From contig NC_134529.1 in assembly GCF_027942865.1 (NCBI RefSeq), positions 23,910,467-23,974,466 on the forward strand: a DNA stretch of 64,000 nucleotides. The letters are read 5' to 3'. The stretch's first letter is position 1. Each line of letters begins with the position of its first letter. Source of the stretch: Odontesthes bonariensis (Eukaryota; Chordata; Actinopteri; Atheriniformes; Atherinopsidae). This document shows positions 23,535 through 34,300 of the stretch, one piece after another. A model generated the notes under the pieces. It did no database searches and was not told where the DNA came from. It saw nothing but the letters and a program-made list of their open reading frames with translations. Position numbers and translations under genes: made by a program.

Positions 23535-24878
23535 AATGTAGGTCAGCAGCAGGGCACAGACGCATCACAGCGATGCGCCTCCGCTGACACATGCGCAGGT
23601 GGCACAGAACTGTCTGACAAAAACCAGGCTGCAGTCTGGATTTTAACAGATTACTTTTAAAAAAAAATAACTTAAGTTACTGATTACCGAACGCACGAAA
23701 CTAACGTGTTACGTTACTCGATACAAGTAATTAGAGTACTCTAACGCATTACTTTGTAACGCGTTACCCACAACACTGGTTACAATATGCACAAAACCTC
23801 AAAAGAACTGTTATATTTTGAGGTTTCATTTAGCAGGAATTGTGTTAGTGCTCTTAGTCTTAGAGTTGAGTTAAAGATCTTTCGATTAATCTACATTAAT
23901 CATTAACATTATTAATTTAATCAATCTATAAAAGCAGTGGTAATTCAGATACTGGCCACATGCTAATGTTTATGTTAATGTCATGGCTTCATTTGGCAAT
24001 AATGGCGAGACCCAAAGTCCACTCGAGAATTGATATTTTGGACACTACATCAAGTCTGGTATAGCACTTATGTCTGCATAGTCAGTTTTATTACATGCCT
24101 TTTTGTTCAAACTACTGATGGAAGCAGATTAAAATTTCAATATCTTTATCTTTGGTTTGGTTACACTTACAGTAATGAACATACTGTAGCTGTTTACTCA
24201 CGTGAGGACACTGTCTTTACTGTTTTCTGTCAGCTGATCGTGTGAGAGGACGAGCTGCAGATGCCCCAAAATTAATTTGGTTCTGGGGCTCTGGTGAAAA
24301 ATAATTCTTGGATGCTGCACCAGATTACAGAATGTTACATTCCTCTGAAGAGCAGATCATATGCCAAATTAAACCCCTCCCCCACCTTCTGTCTGTTAAT
24401 GACACTCGAGCAGTTCAGACTTTTGCCTCGTTGAATATATACATAATATGAAAAATACAATGCATGAATGCAACTTGGTCCTGCTTGATAAGATTGCCTT
24501 TGTAAAATGTTGTGGAAAAGCACCAGAGCGTAGACATGACACCGACTCTTCAGTTGCCATCAGATAAATGGAAAGCAGTGCATATCTAAAACGGTCTTAT
24601 CCTGTGTTGAAGACCCCACTGTCCACATTTAGAGAATATGTCAGCTTGTTTAACAGCCCTCCTTGGGACTCCGTTTGTATTTTTACCTTGAATGTATATA
24701 AATCCTGTAATGTATATAGATGTATATAAACCTCATGTTCAGCGGTTGATACATGACTTGTGCTATAATTACTAAATTTGAATTTTGCCACCAGGCCAAA
24801 CCCAAGGATGAGGAGGTGAAGCCAGTGAAGGAGCCAGATTTGAAGCCTCAGAAGGATACAGGCTGTGTTATTTCCTAA
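14336..24878 (+). CDS. brox: BROX (BRO1 domain- and CAAX motif-containing protein), 12 coding exons
   Basis: Coding exons assembled by hand: 14336-14436, 14682-14788, 15154-15250, 19070-19165, 19279-19351, 19668-19773, 20283-20372, 20528-20613, 20698-20779, 21244-21394, 21889-22048, 24795-24878. They sum to 1,233 nt, 410 aa plus stop, against 411 aa in human, with every junction in phase. The start '[20 protein letters not shown]', internal '[13 protein letters not shown]', '[14 protein letters not shown]'-like and '[19 protein letters not shown]' blocks and the end '[18 protein letters not shown]' match BROX throughout. The protein is one BRO1 domain that binds ESCRT-III (CHMP4) C-termini. 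The terminal CVIS is a CAAX box for farnesylation, which holds it at membranes including the nuclear envelope. Intron 3 uses a GC donor (CAAG|GCAAGT). Introns 4 and 12 are swollen by transposons. Possible poly(A) signals are at 25183, 26564 and 26580. Confidence 0.95.
15459..18853 (-). mobile_element. Tc1/mariner-type relic in brox intron 4 (interrupted)
   Basis: The left end 'ataaccccagttctaaaa' with 'atgcaatgatttgcaaatct' and the right end 'gagatttgcaaattactgta' with 'gtgttgggtttta' are decayed inverted ends of a common fish element. Between them the minus strand retains transposase shreds: '[15 protein letters not shown]' (near 18270-18320), '[15 protein letters not shown]' (near 18010-18060) and a C-terminal piece at 17650-17900. 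Many stops and indels make it long dead. A LINE sits inside at about 15562-17560. Confidence 0.75.
15562..17560 (+). mobile_element. Decayed LINE nested in the Tc1 relic
   Basis: The plus strand gives, in broken frames, an endonuclease start like '[10 protein letters not shown]' with 'MLYVTETF'-like residues (15890-16000), a linker '[20 protein letters not shown]' (16646-16705) and an RT remnant (17030-17330). The Tc1 sequence stops at 'cccaaaatt' (about 15560) and resumes at 'gttttattcacaatag' (about 17563), which brackets the insertion. It appears to be the LINE family seen at 1-440. Confidence 0.65.
19808..19863. repeat. (TC)n-(TA)n microsatellite in brox intron 7
   Basis: A TC run is followed by about 16 TA units just after exon 7 (which ends at 19773). 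Confidence 0.85.
19960..20090 (+). repeat. L2-type LINE 3' tail fragment
   Basis: 'agtgccttgagatgacattt' followed by 'ggcgctatataaataaaaat' and (TTGAA)n is the 3' end of the L2 family whose inverted tails occur at 38403-38605 and 53948-54080. Confidence 0.7.
20149..20225 (-). repeat. LINE tail fragment with (AGAAT)n
   Basis: 'agaaaaatactttattcatc' preceded by AGAAT repeats matches the tail at 4282-4330. It lies 57 bp before brox exon 8. Confidence 0.7.
22495..23049. mobile_element. TTAA-flanked MITE nested in the hAT
   Basis: The left end TTAAAGGTAGGGTAGGAGAT is mirrored by '...atcccctaccccgcctttaa' at the right, with few mismatches over about 21 bp. TTAA is present at both ends. Internally it has 'catgaacgtgcacgagc' (compare the 4974-5582 MITE), a G-run (22807-22820) and a perfect palindrome at 22852-22898. 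Confidence 0.8.
22852..22898. repeat. Perfect 47-bp palindrome
   Basis: The arms, beginning 'cagtatccaatcattgtgaa', are 23 bp each around a single T at 22875, with no mismatch. The transcript would fold into a near loop-less hairpin. Confidence 0.9.
23441..23531. repeat. (AC)45 microsatellite
   Basis: An uninterrupted AC run of about 91 bp inside the hAT element. The poly-CV reading frames across it are artefacts. Confidence 0.95.
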
Positions 24879-27800
24879 CCTTTAAATTTTTTACCTTTTC
24901 AACCTCATGCTAGTCTGTTATAATGACTGCATCTGTTTTCCTTCTTCCATTGGAAACTTCTGATATGATTTTTTTGCAGTATCAGTCCATGATGTTTTTA
25001 CAATAATGCTGAAACACATGCATTGTACCTAGATGTGAGCCATTACCCTTACATATACAAGTATGGTTCACCTGAAGTCTGTCTCTTGGTTGCGTGTTAA
25101 ACACTGTATTCTTCTCCCCTTCCGCGGTCTGCCTGTAGGTGCTTCAAAAAAAAAGAAGAAGAAAATTTTGGCTGAAAAGAGAAATAAAACTACTTACTAT
25201 TTTCAGCACATAGGTCTTTTATGATCTATGTGCTGAAAATAGTATTTTATGAAGAAGAAGAATTTTGTGCGCAAAGGCAGGTCTGGTTCTTTTGCTTAGT
25301 GGTATTTAAGATCTACAATGTTTACAGTATTTGTAGTCTAAAACACTATTATGTCAGGGTACCATTGCTGTATCCTGAGCTTCAGCTGTGAAAGACAATT
25401 TGTTTTAAACAAGCTACAGTGCTTTTTTTCCCTTCCATACCAGACTGGTGAGTTGGTGCTGCCAGGTTGGCGAAAAGACTGGCGTTAGAGCCATTCAAAC
25501 ATCCCTGTACGTGGCCATTTCCCCAAAACATTCAACTCAAACAGTTAAATATAAAAACAAAATGGTTTCGCACAGGTCCTGGTAAGTAAGCTGAAAGTTG
25601 GCTGAAAGGACTGTTGTTATTACTTAAAAAGCATATGGTAATAGATGATCATAGATATCAATGGTGCCTTTGGCTGCAATGTTCCATCCATTTGTCTGTT
25701 TTTGAAAATCTCTGTTCCTCGGGAGGTTTTTCTTGGTTATACACGACTCAAATAATGGAAACTGATCTATTAAAGAGACCCTCAGAATATTAACCTATAT
25801 AAAAGCACATAAAAAAATCAGACCTCTGTATTAGATATTTAGCACCACATGAAATTTGATTTGAGTTATCCAGATTAAGGGCACATTGGAAATTGCATTG
25901 ATGCACTCCGCTTGTGTACTACCGATTTAAAATACTATCAGGTTATTTGAATGTACCTTGAGCTGACATTTGGTTAGAACATTATCCTAAAAATAAAAAT
26001 TTATGAAAATGGATATCAACAATGGACAGAAAGTGGGCTGCATGTGTTTATTGTTTTAGCTGTAGCAGTTTACAATCATTTAGATCACACAACATATGTG
26101 CTATAAATCTTTTTGTGCATTACATGACAGTTTTTTTTTGTATTCTTACTTTTCATTTTAGGAAATTTTATTATTGGTTATGGACATCATTCTTTAACAA
26201 AGATTTTAAAATTTTTAATGTATTTCTGTTATGTAATGATATTATAACAGACAGTTTAATACACTTAAGACAGTATAAAGTGCTATGTGGTGTTGATTTG
26301 AATCTTTATGCAGCAGTGGATATATCTGAGTAGTCACTGATTTGTGTAATGCTAACTCTTGTAAGATTTTCAGTAGCTGTTGTCAATAGTGGATACAATG
26401 TATGAACTGTACATGTATTGAGTGTCAGTCCCTTCCTTAAGGACAGACTGGGACATGGAGACTACCAGATTATAAGTCTGTCTGTGTCTGAAATAATTTG
26501 ACGTCATCCTGAAGAGTTCCTTCACAGAAATTGTTCTTACCGTCGGATCCTTTCCACTTTCAGAATAAAACTCCTGCTAAATAAAGCATTGCTATCTATT
26601 GCTGGAACCTTGTATAAACTGTAATATATTGTTTATGTGTACTGATTTAACCAAAGTGTATTCTCCCTTACCTAAACCTGACTAAAAGAGTAGTTAAAAG
26701 CAGACATCTGCTGAACTTCCTTACCGAAGTCTTTATAGCACATTGTAACATCTTTGCACTTTAACATATAAAGTTATACAGATTTCAGTTGGTTTGAACT
26801 AACATGCTGTCCATTACACATGGGGCAGTGAATTTAATTTTTGAAGCACTGAAAGAATCAAACCAGTTCTTTATCCTTTAATCGACAATTGTGTATCATG
26901 AGGGAGAGTCACATTATCATTGCAGTGTGCACTCATGTTGCTCCTTCCTCCTGTAATGTTGTCCATCATATGATATGTAATTCATATGGTATTAAATCCT
27001 AAAAAAAAATGTCTCCGCTTTTACATCTTTTTTGTCAACCTAAGCATTGTTTTAAATTTCAGATATGAAATGGCATTTTCGTATTCAACTTTAGTGAATG
27101 AGCTGCTCATTTTACATGATAATGATAATTCTGCTCATCTAAGGGGAATATCCATAGTTTATCTGGTTAAGCATTCATGCCACATGCAGAAGCTTAAGTC
27201 TTTCCTGTAATCGGACGGGATTCAAGTGTGACTCGTTTCTGCATCTGCGTTTCACTCCCCCTTTCCTTCAACTTTTTCGACTGTACCAATCTGTTAACAA
27301 TGAAGGCATGAAAAATCCCTAAAAAAAAGTAAAAAAAAAGCCAAATTCTGAATTTAGAGTCAATAATAAATGTATGTTCACCAAGTGACTGAAAACAATG
27401 ACTACCTGAATGTGTAGGACTGCTTTTCACTACTCCTGTATAATAAGTCACGTGTGTACACAAAACAACTAAAATGAGGGAGATGCCCTTCTCTGACTGG
27501 TTGACTGTGTGTGAGCTAGTTGTACTGGGATAATCTGTAACATAATTTCGTAAGAAATTAATGTGTGATCTTACAACAACGAATATGTTATTCTAAAGTC
27601 GGTAATAGTTACTCTATTAGCTAGGTGGAACCAGAGAAAATACACACACATAATGCACAGTTGTACATTTCAATTGCTGACCAGCTTCTTAAAGGGCAAA
27701 CACAAGTTTAATGCTTATGACACTAAACGGTTAGGTCTGGCAATTAACTGACATTCTATAAGCCGTCACCACCACCAAGTCCAGCCCCACAAGCCCAAGA

Positions 27801-28026
27801 ATGAAACTAACAGCAGTACACTGATAAGCCTCGTCTGTGACAAGGTTTGCACTGCTGTATTTGTCATCTCAGGTTTCAAGACTGATCCTGTATCCTGTAG
27901 CTGTTTTTCTCCGCACAGCAGTGTTTGCATGGATGGACATACAGTGTAGCTGTGACATGACAAAACAGAAACTACAATACTTTAGGTGCACCTCTGTGAT
28001 AAAGAAAGACTAATATTATCCACAGA
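24879..28026. other. brox 3' UTR and brox-FAM177 intergenic region
   Basis: The first part is brox 3' UTR. Candidate poly(A) signals are AATAAA at 25183-25188 and a tandem pair at 26564 and 26580, which could give UTRs of about 0.3 or 1.7 kb. No coding gene or recognised transposon is seen in the rest. Open frames at 26022-26333, 26986-27210 and 27194-27463 look like chance. The FAM177 promoter should lie just before 28027, but I see no clear TATA or CCAAT element. Confidence 0.5.
25195..25244. repeat. Perfect 19-bp hairpin just after a brox poly(A) signal
   Basis: The arms tactattttcagcacatag-type (25195-25213; first base T at 25195) and 25226-25244 are exact reverse complements with a 12-nt loop. 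AATAAA lies 7 nt upstream of the left arm. The hairpin is flanked by GAAGAAGAA-type direct repeats (about 25155-25165 and 25251-25261). Confidence 0.85.
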
Positions 28027-29085
28027 ATGGACAACAGCCACCAGGAAGTAAGTGTTGTAATAAATAAGCGAGGCAAACACTGCTGTTAGCCAGCTTGAGC
28101 ACAGTTAACTAACTCTTGACTTGTGACTGTTAAAACTTTGTTTATTAAGTATTACAAAAGCCCAGAGAAAGATAACATGTTGGACATGTAATCAATGATG
28201 TGCCATAAATTAAACAAACAAAAAAAACCTAGTGAGAGACTCATAATTAAAGTTTCTGAATAATTATTTTCCTGTGTCTCAGACCTCAACTGAAGTCCCT
28301 GAAACTGAGTTTGGCAGTTCTGTCTTGCCCAAACAGAAGAAAATCATCCACTTCTCCAATGGTGAAACCCTGGAGGTGGAAGACAGTGACGGGGAAGAGG
28401 AGCAATCGTTGAACACAACCCCCTTTAATGAATCTACACAAAGGGTGGAAACCTGTTTAAAAGAGAAAATTCATGTTATGTATTTAACTGCAAGGTGGCA
28501 GTCAGTCATGTGTCGTTTCTGTTTTCTTATCTCAGACTAAGCTATCATTCAAAAATGTGGCCATTCTAGTTGGAAGGATTTCACTTCTGAGTAAGTACTG
28601 TGACAGTGAAGACAACTAACTAACCAGGCCTAATTTTTTCCTGTGCAAGAAAGCTTAATGGAGTCTCTTTTTTTCCAAAACTAGCTTGTGATTTCCTGGG
28701 AGAGAGACTAGCTGGTGCTCTTGGACTTAATGAAGCAAAATACCAGTATGCCATAGATCAGTATCATCGTGAACACAAGGTAATCTCGAGTTCTGAAACA
28801 AACAGATAAAGAAATAAAATAAAAAATAGGTGTAAATGAGTGGCAGTTCCTTGTATCTCACATCCTGTACTTCCCTAATTACTCTCACAGACAACAGGTG
28901 ACCAAATAAAGGGAAAGGTAGAGACGATGTGCCTCTCTGCTAGGCTGGATGACAGTCATTATGGAGCTACCAGAGGTCTAAACTGCCCTTCTGATCCTCA
29001 AAAGAGCTGTGATGAGAAACACACAGATAGAGAAGCAGGCTGTTTCAACAGAAGATATCAAGCAGATGAGGACAACTTGAAATGA
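28027..29085 (+). CDS. FAM177-family protein, 5 exons
   Basis: Exons by hand: 28027-28047, 28283-28444, 28536-28590, 28685-28779, 28891-29085. They sum to 528 nt, 175 aa plus stop, and all junctions are in phase with consensus GT-AG sites. The protein has 'KQKKIIHFSNGETLEVEDSD', an acidic stretch 'DGEEEQ', a weakly hydrophobic segment 'NVAILVGRISLL', then the family signature 'CDFLGERLAGALGLNEAKYQ' followed by YAIDQYHREHK. FAM177A1/B share the pattern RxIHFxxGETMEE...CDFLGxxxAxxLGxxxxKYQYAIxEYxR. The C-terminal 65 residues are divergent and low complexity. Molecular function is not established. Adjacency to brox mirrors human BROX-FAM177B, so fam177b is the likelier orthologue than fam177a1, by inference. 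Confidence 0.88.
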
Positions 29086-29612
29086 AACTACAAGAGGCAC
29101 AGCAACATCATTGTCCTATGATGCACATAGTGAAATAATGTATAGTGCTTTTAATTTTTTTATTGTGAGGTTTTTTTCTATAACAATCCAATGTTATAAC
29201 AAAACTGTATGTGAGGAGAGAGATGACAAACTTAAAGATTTCATTATGTGACAGCGGACCTTTTTCACAGCATACATTTTGACTTGATGCAGTATGAAAT
29301 TAAAGTCAGTGCCTCAGTAAAAAATTGGCAACGATCCGGCGAGGACAAGAGTGGGGCTTTCCTCCAAACGAAATACACCCTTGCTGTGAAGAAGGTCTTG
29401 TTATAATTGGTTTTGTTCTTAGACATTAGGTATTCTGTATTTTTCAAAATAATCTTATTGAAGTATTTAACTGCAGCAGGTTCTCTTAATAGAGCAGCAA
29501 AGTGCTTTACAGAAAGGTTTAAAGTGAGTTAGATTATTAGGACATTAACAGAAATGCAGCAATAAAATGTGCTACGGGAGTGAGATAGAGACTAGCTGTC
29601 TTTTTTAAAGAC
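29086..29612. other. FAM177 3' UTR and spacer; no gene seen
   Basis: Non-coding AT-rich sequence. A short stretch at 29488-29570 ('agcaaagtgctttacagaaa') looks like part of a LINE tail. Confidence 0.45.
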
Positions 29613-29627
29613 AAATTTAAAGACATC

Positions 29628-29887
29628 AGACTCGGGCATCTGGTTAGGATGCCTCCTGGACGCCTCCCTGGTGAGGTGTTCCGGGCCCGTCCCACTTGGA
29701 GGAGACCCCGGGGAAGACCCAGGACACGTTGGAGAGACTATGTCTCTCGGCTGGCCTGGGAACGCCTCGAGGTCCCCCCAGAAGAGCTGGAGGAAGTGGC
29801 CGGGGACAGGGACGTCTGGCTTTCTCTGCTTAAGCTGCTGCCCCCGCGACCCGATCCCCGCAGAAGCGGAAGATGATGGATGGATGG
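29628..29887 (+). mobile_element. LINE 3' fragment with (GGAT)n end (copy 2)
   Basis: The open frame reads 'RMPPGRLPGEVFRARPTWRR', then 'PRTRWRDYVSRLAWERL', 'PPEELEEVAGDRDVW' and 'LLPPRPDPR', ending in GATGGATGG. It is flanked by a near-identical direct repeat, aatttaaagacatc (29614-29627) and aatttaaaaacatc (29888-29901), consistent with target-primed insertion of a strongly 5'-truncated copy. Confidence 0.85.
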
Positions 29888-30416
29888 AATTTAAAAACAT
29901 CTGCAGTGAGTCTGAGTCACAACAAAGTCAAGTCAAAGTTTATTTTTATGGCACATTTAAAAACAGCCACAGTTGACTAAAGAGTTGTGCAAGTGAAACA
30001 TGTAGATGTGGTTTCCACTTAGCTTTGGAGGAGGGTCAAAAATTCCCCTGACTTCACTACTGAGGTTGTAGCCTCAAGAGTCAACCATAAATGTTACTTT
30101 TTCCCCAAAACGATAAGCTGAAAGTTGGAAGAGCCTTGTAGGTTTCAGATGTTAAATAAACATAAGTTCCTATCACCTCAGGTGAATATCTTTGCTCTCG
30201 GACAGAAATAGCATGCAAAACTTTACTACGTGAGTCACAGTCAGCAAGCCTCTCTTCATTGCATCGAGCAAAAAAAAAGTGTGTGTGTGTATTGTGTTAT
30301 CACCCATTGGTCGAGGCTCCGCTGGCGCATGACGTCCAGAACCCACCTCCCACCCTCAGTCAGCCTTTTGCTCAATATCATCTCTTCAGCTGTGGACAAT
30401 CCTGCTTCTCTGGCCA
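29888..30416. other. Spacer with a possible LINE-tail fragment
   Basis: At 29926-29998 'aaagtttatttttatggcac' followed by 'atttaaaaacagccacagtt' resembles an inverted LINE tail. The rest, up to the 3' end of the RLE retrotransposon, has no recognised feature. Confidence 0.4.
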
Positions 30417-30711
30417 TTCAATATAAACACAAGAAACTTGTGCTAAAGAAAATAAAAAATAAAATAAATAAAATAAAGGACCAGACTCAGTGAATAATTC
30501 CCTACACTCCGTATTATATAGATCAATGAGCAGTGCTGACCAACATATCATTGGGGTCATCAGGTGGGAACCTCCTTTCATCAGTGTTTCGTCTAGTTGG
30601 GCCCACGACACCTCCAGGAGGCTAGACAATGAACACTGGCGTCCCAGAGTCACCCCCCTAATGCCAGCCAACACTGCCCCTCACACCACAACAACCATAA
30701 TCTACCTCAGC

Positions 30712-31205
30712 CTCTCACCAACTGCACACCAGTTACAGCGGGGTGGGGATGCAAACCCTGGTTCGGGTAGGGGAAGAAATAAAAGAGGTAAGAAAAGCAG
30801 GAATGGGATTCAAACCCTGGTTCGGGTAGGGGTAATGAAAATATAGAGGGTGCCAGAGGTGGAGGCAGGACAAGACACACTAGCAGATACAGCAGACAAA
30901 CTCACCTAAATAGTCCTATAATCACTAAAATACCAGCAAAAACAAAGCCATACAACTCACTCTCACCAACTGCACACCAGTCACAGCGGGGTGGGGATGC
31001 ATACCTGGTTCGGGTAGGGGAAGAAATAAAAGAGGTAAGAAAAGCAGGACTGGGATTCAAACCCTGGTTCGGGTAGGGGTAATGAAAATATAGAGGGTGC
31101 CAGAGGTGGAGGAAGGACAAGACACACTAGCAGATTCAGCAGACAAACTCACCTAAACAATCCTATAATCACTAACAATGCCAGCAAAAACAAATCCATA
31201 CAACT
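30712..31205 (-). repeat. 248-bp tandem duplication in the element's 3' UTR
   Basis: Two units begin at 30712 and 30960 ('ctctcaccaactgcacacca...'). Each carries one or two copies of 'aaaccctggttcgggtaggg', which contains an ACCC/GGGT inverted pair. The same two-unit arrangement with the same period occurs in copy A (35321 and 35569), so the duplication predates the insertions. Confidence 0.85.
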
Positions 31206-31320
31206 CACTCCAAGCCAACTCACCCAAAATGGCCGCCTGGTTTCAAAAGGATCACATGTGCCAAACCCTCCACTTAAATAGCTTGAACTTCTTCTTTGCT
31301 TTTTCAAAAGTCTGTTTACC

Positions 31321-34300
31321 CTAAGTGCCCCCCCTGCTGGGCCCCCAGTCGCTATTGCATCTTCTAATCCAAATCCACTGGCTGGATTTTACTGCTTTAT
31401 CTGAAACCTCCTTCACTATTTTTCTCACACTCTGTCCACTTACACCCAGCTCCCTCAACAATGAGACAACAGACTTTGCAACAAATCCTCTACATCCTAC
31501 TTCCACTGGACAGATTCTAACCTTCCATCCTCGCTGCTCTGCTTCTGCCCCCAACTCCACATATCTAAGCTTTTTCCTTTCATATGCTTCCTCTACTAAT
31601 TCCTCCCAAGGAGCAGTCAGCTCTATGAAATAGACTCTCATTCTACTCCTAGACCACAAGACTATATCAGGCCTTAGGTTTGTAGAGGCTATTTCCTGGG
31701 GAACAACAAGCTTATTTCCTAAATCTACCTGCATCTCCCAATCACAAGCATCCTCCAAGCTACCGTGCCTCCTTATCGTCTTTTTAACTTACTCCCCCTC
31801 TTGAACAAACTGAATTGCAACTCTCTGTACCTTGGACCCTCCTAAGTTTACCTGCCTTCGTTTATCTTCAATACCTGCAGCTAAACTTCTTAATACTTGG
31901 TCATGTCGCCATGTATACCGGCCTTGTGACAGACTAACCTTACAACCTGACAAAATATGCTTTAGAGTTGCAGTACCTGAACATAACGAACATAACGGGT
32001 CTCCATTTACCCAGAGTTTTACGTTCTGGGGAGTTGGCAATACATCATATGTTGCCCCTATCAAAAATCTAATACTCCTTTCCTCCATACTCCACAGTTC
32101 TTTCCAACTAAGCTTTTTCTTTTCTACACCTTCCCAATTCACCCATCGTCCCTGCTTAGCCTGAGCCACTGCCTTTGCACCCCTTAACATTTCCTCCTGT
32201 CTACGAATCTGCTCAACAACTAGCTTTCTCTTCTCCTTGGGACCTGCTCTACTCCACACTGGTTTGCCTGGGCCAAGCCCCAAGCCTCCCCGGCCTATTT
32301 GCACATTACCCACAATCTCTGTATGTCTAAGAGTTGCTTCTGCCTCCTGAGCTGCCAATCTTGGTTTCCATTTCCTCCCCTTGGTTGGGTTTGGAACCAC
32401 CTTACTAACTACCACATCTTTACTCCCAGCTAACAGGAGCTCTGTCCTAACTTTAGTACATTTAAACTCCTCTACTAGACTAGATACTGGGAGCTGGAGT
32501 ATGCCTTTCCCATACAGTGCCACAGTACTTAAGCATCTAGGAACACCTAGCCACTTCCTAATATAAAAGCTAACTAATCTTTCCATTTTTTCTACAACAG
32601 ATAATGGAATCTCATACACAGAGAGTGGCCACATCAACCTAGGAAACAATCCAAACTGCAGACACCACAGCTTCAACTTTCCTGGAAGCTCTGATTTATC
32701 TATTCTATCCAGTCCCTCAACAACATCTTCACGAAACTGCACTGACTGCTTTCCATCATTCATGTCTGCCTGGTACCACCTGCCTAAACTCTTCACTGCC
32801 TTTTCCCTTATTATTGGAATGCTTTCTTCATCTATTACAAACTTTCTATCACTTAATTTCCCTCTACTTATTGAGATACTTCTAGACTTAGTAGGTTTGA
32901 TTTTCATCCCAGCCCACTTTAGATTTTTATCAAGTCTCTCAAGTATTCTCTTCATACATGGTACTGTTGTAGTCACTAACGTCATATCATCCATGTATGC
33001 TCTAATTGGCGTAAGGCGTATGCCATCCTGACGTCTCTCTCCTCCTACAACCCACTTGGAAGCTCTAATAATTATCTCCATGGCCATTGTAAATGCTAAT
33101 GGAGAAATTGTACACCCTGCCATAATGCCTATTTCTAGCCTCTGCCAACCTGTTGTGAAACCTGCTGTACTTAAGCACAGTCTAATATCTTGAAAATATG
33201 CTCTTACTAAGTTAACCACTACTATAGGCACTCTAAAATACTCAAATGCTTCCCAAATAAGGCTATGTGGCACTGAACCAAATGCATTTGCTAGATCTAG
33301 AAATATAACATGCAAGTCTTTTTTCTCAATCTTGGCTGTCTGAATCTGATGCCAAATCATGCTAGTGTGCTCTAAACACCCTGCGAAACCTGGTATTCCT
33401 GCCTTCTGCACAGTAGTATCTATTAAGCTATTCTTTTCTAAATAACTAGCTAATCTCTGTGCAACCAAACTAAAGAAAATCTTCCCCTCTACATTTAGGA
33501 GAGAGATCATCTGGAACTGACTCAGGTCCGAGGACTCTTTCTCCTTTGGAATAAGAACGCCTCCTGCCCTACGCCATGCTCTAGGAATAACCTGTTTCTC
33601 CCAAACTATTCTTAATTGCCTCCACAAAAACTTTAGGATATCAGGTGCACTTTTATAAACCCGGTAGGGGACTCCATTTGGCCCTGGGGCCGACGAAGCC
33701 TTTGCACGCCTGACTACCTCCTCAACCTCCTTCCACCTAGGTGGTCTAACGTCCATCTTATGAGCTATCTCTCCTAATGGTGGCATGTCAGGTGGAAGGC
33801 CTACTACTCTACGCTGCTCAAGATCTGAATATGTATTTCTTAGATACTCTTCCACCTCTAACTTTGTTGCCTTAAGCTGCCCTCCCTTTTCCTGGTTAAA
33901 CAACCCTTTAACAAACTTGAACGGGTCCCTATAAAATGCCGTCCTTACATATTCTTTCTTCTTTCTCTTTTTCCTAAGACATTCAGCCCTTCTAAGTATT
34001 GCTAGCCTGCCTCTCAGTTCTTCCTGCAAAACATTAATTCCCTCTCTCTCTTCTTCTGTAGCTTTTTTCCACTGCTTTCTTAAATTTCTTCTTTCCTTAA
34101 CCAATTTCTCCATCTCTTTTTGCCGTCTAGACTTACTTAAATGTACTTTTTCAACCCTCTTTCTATCTTGCACCCCAAATCTCTCTACACCGTAGGAATA
34201 AATTATATCTCCCATCTTCTCTAGCCTATCGCTTGCATTTCCTCCTAACCTACCCAATATTATTGACAAATCTTTATTGACTGCCTCCCATTCTTTGTAA

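Larger units (their letters stand above)
22067..23778 (-). mobile_element. hAT-type transposon in brox intron 12
   Basis: It is flanked by an 8-bp direct repeat GTTACAAT (22059-22066 and 23779-23786). The ends are inverted: 'cattgttggg' against '...cccacaacactg'. Both subterminal regions are rich in 'agtaatcagttac'/'gtaacgcgttac' motifs. A minus-strand piece (about 23260-23400) reads '[20 protein letters not shown]' followed by a CTLC motif, a BED-type zinc finger from a hAT transposase N-terminus. The catalytic part is absent, so the copy is non-autonomous. A MITE is nested at 22495-23049. Confidence 0.88.

Noticed and set aside
23196..23592. Minus-strand frames with long CVCVCV tracts
   Set aside because: They are translations of the (AC)45 microsatellite joined to the hAT BED-finger remnant, not genes.
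26022..26333. 103-codon frame downstream of brox
   Set aside because: Hydrophobic, AT-driven composition with no recognisable family; probably chance within 3' UTR or intergenic DNA.
30490..30846. 118-codon plus-strand frame repeated almost identically at 35099-35455
   Set aside because: It is antisense to the 3' UTR of the RLE retrotransposon. The similarity reflects two copies of the element, not a conserved protein.
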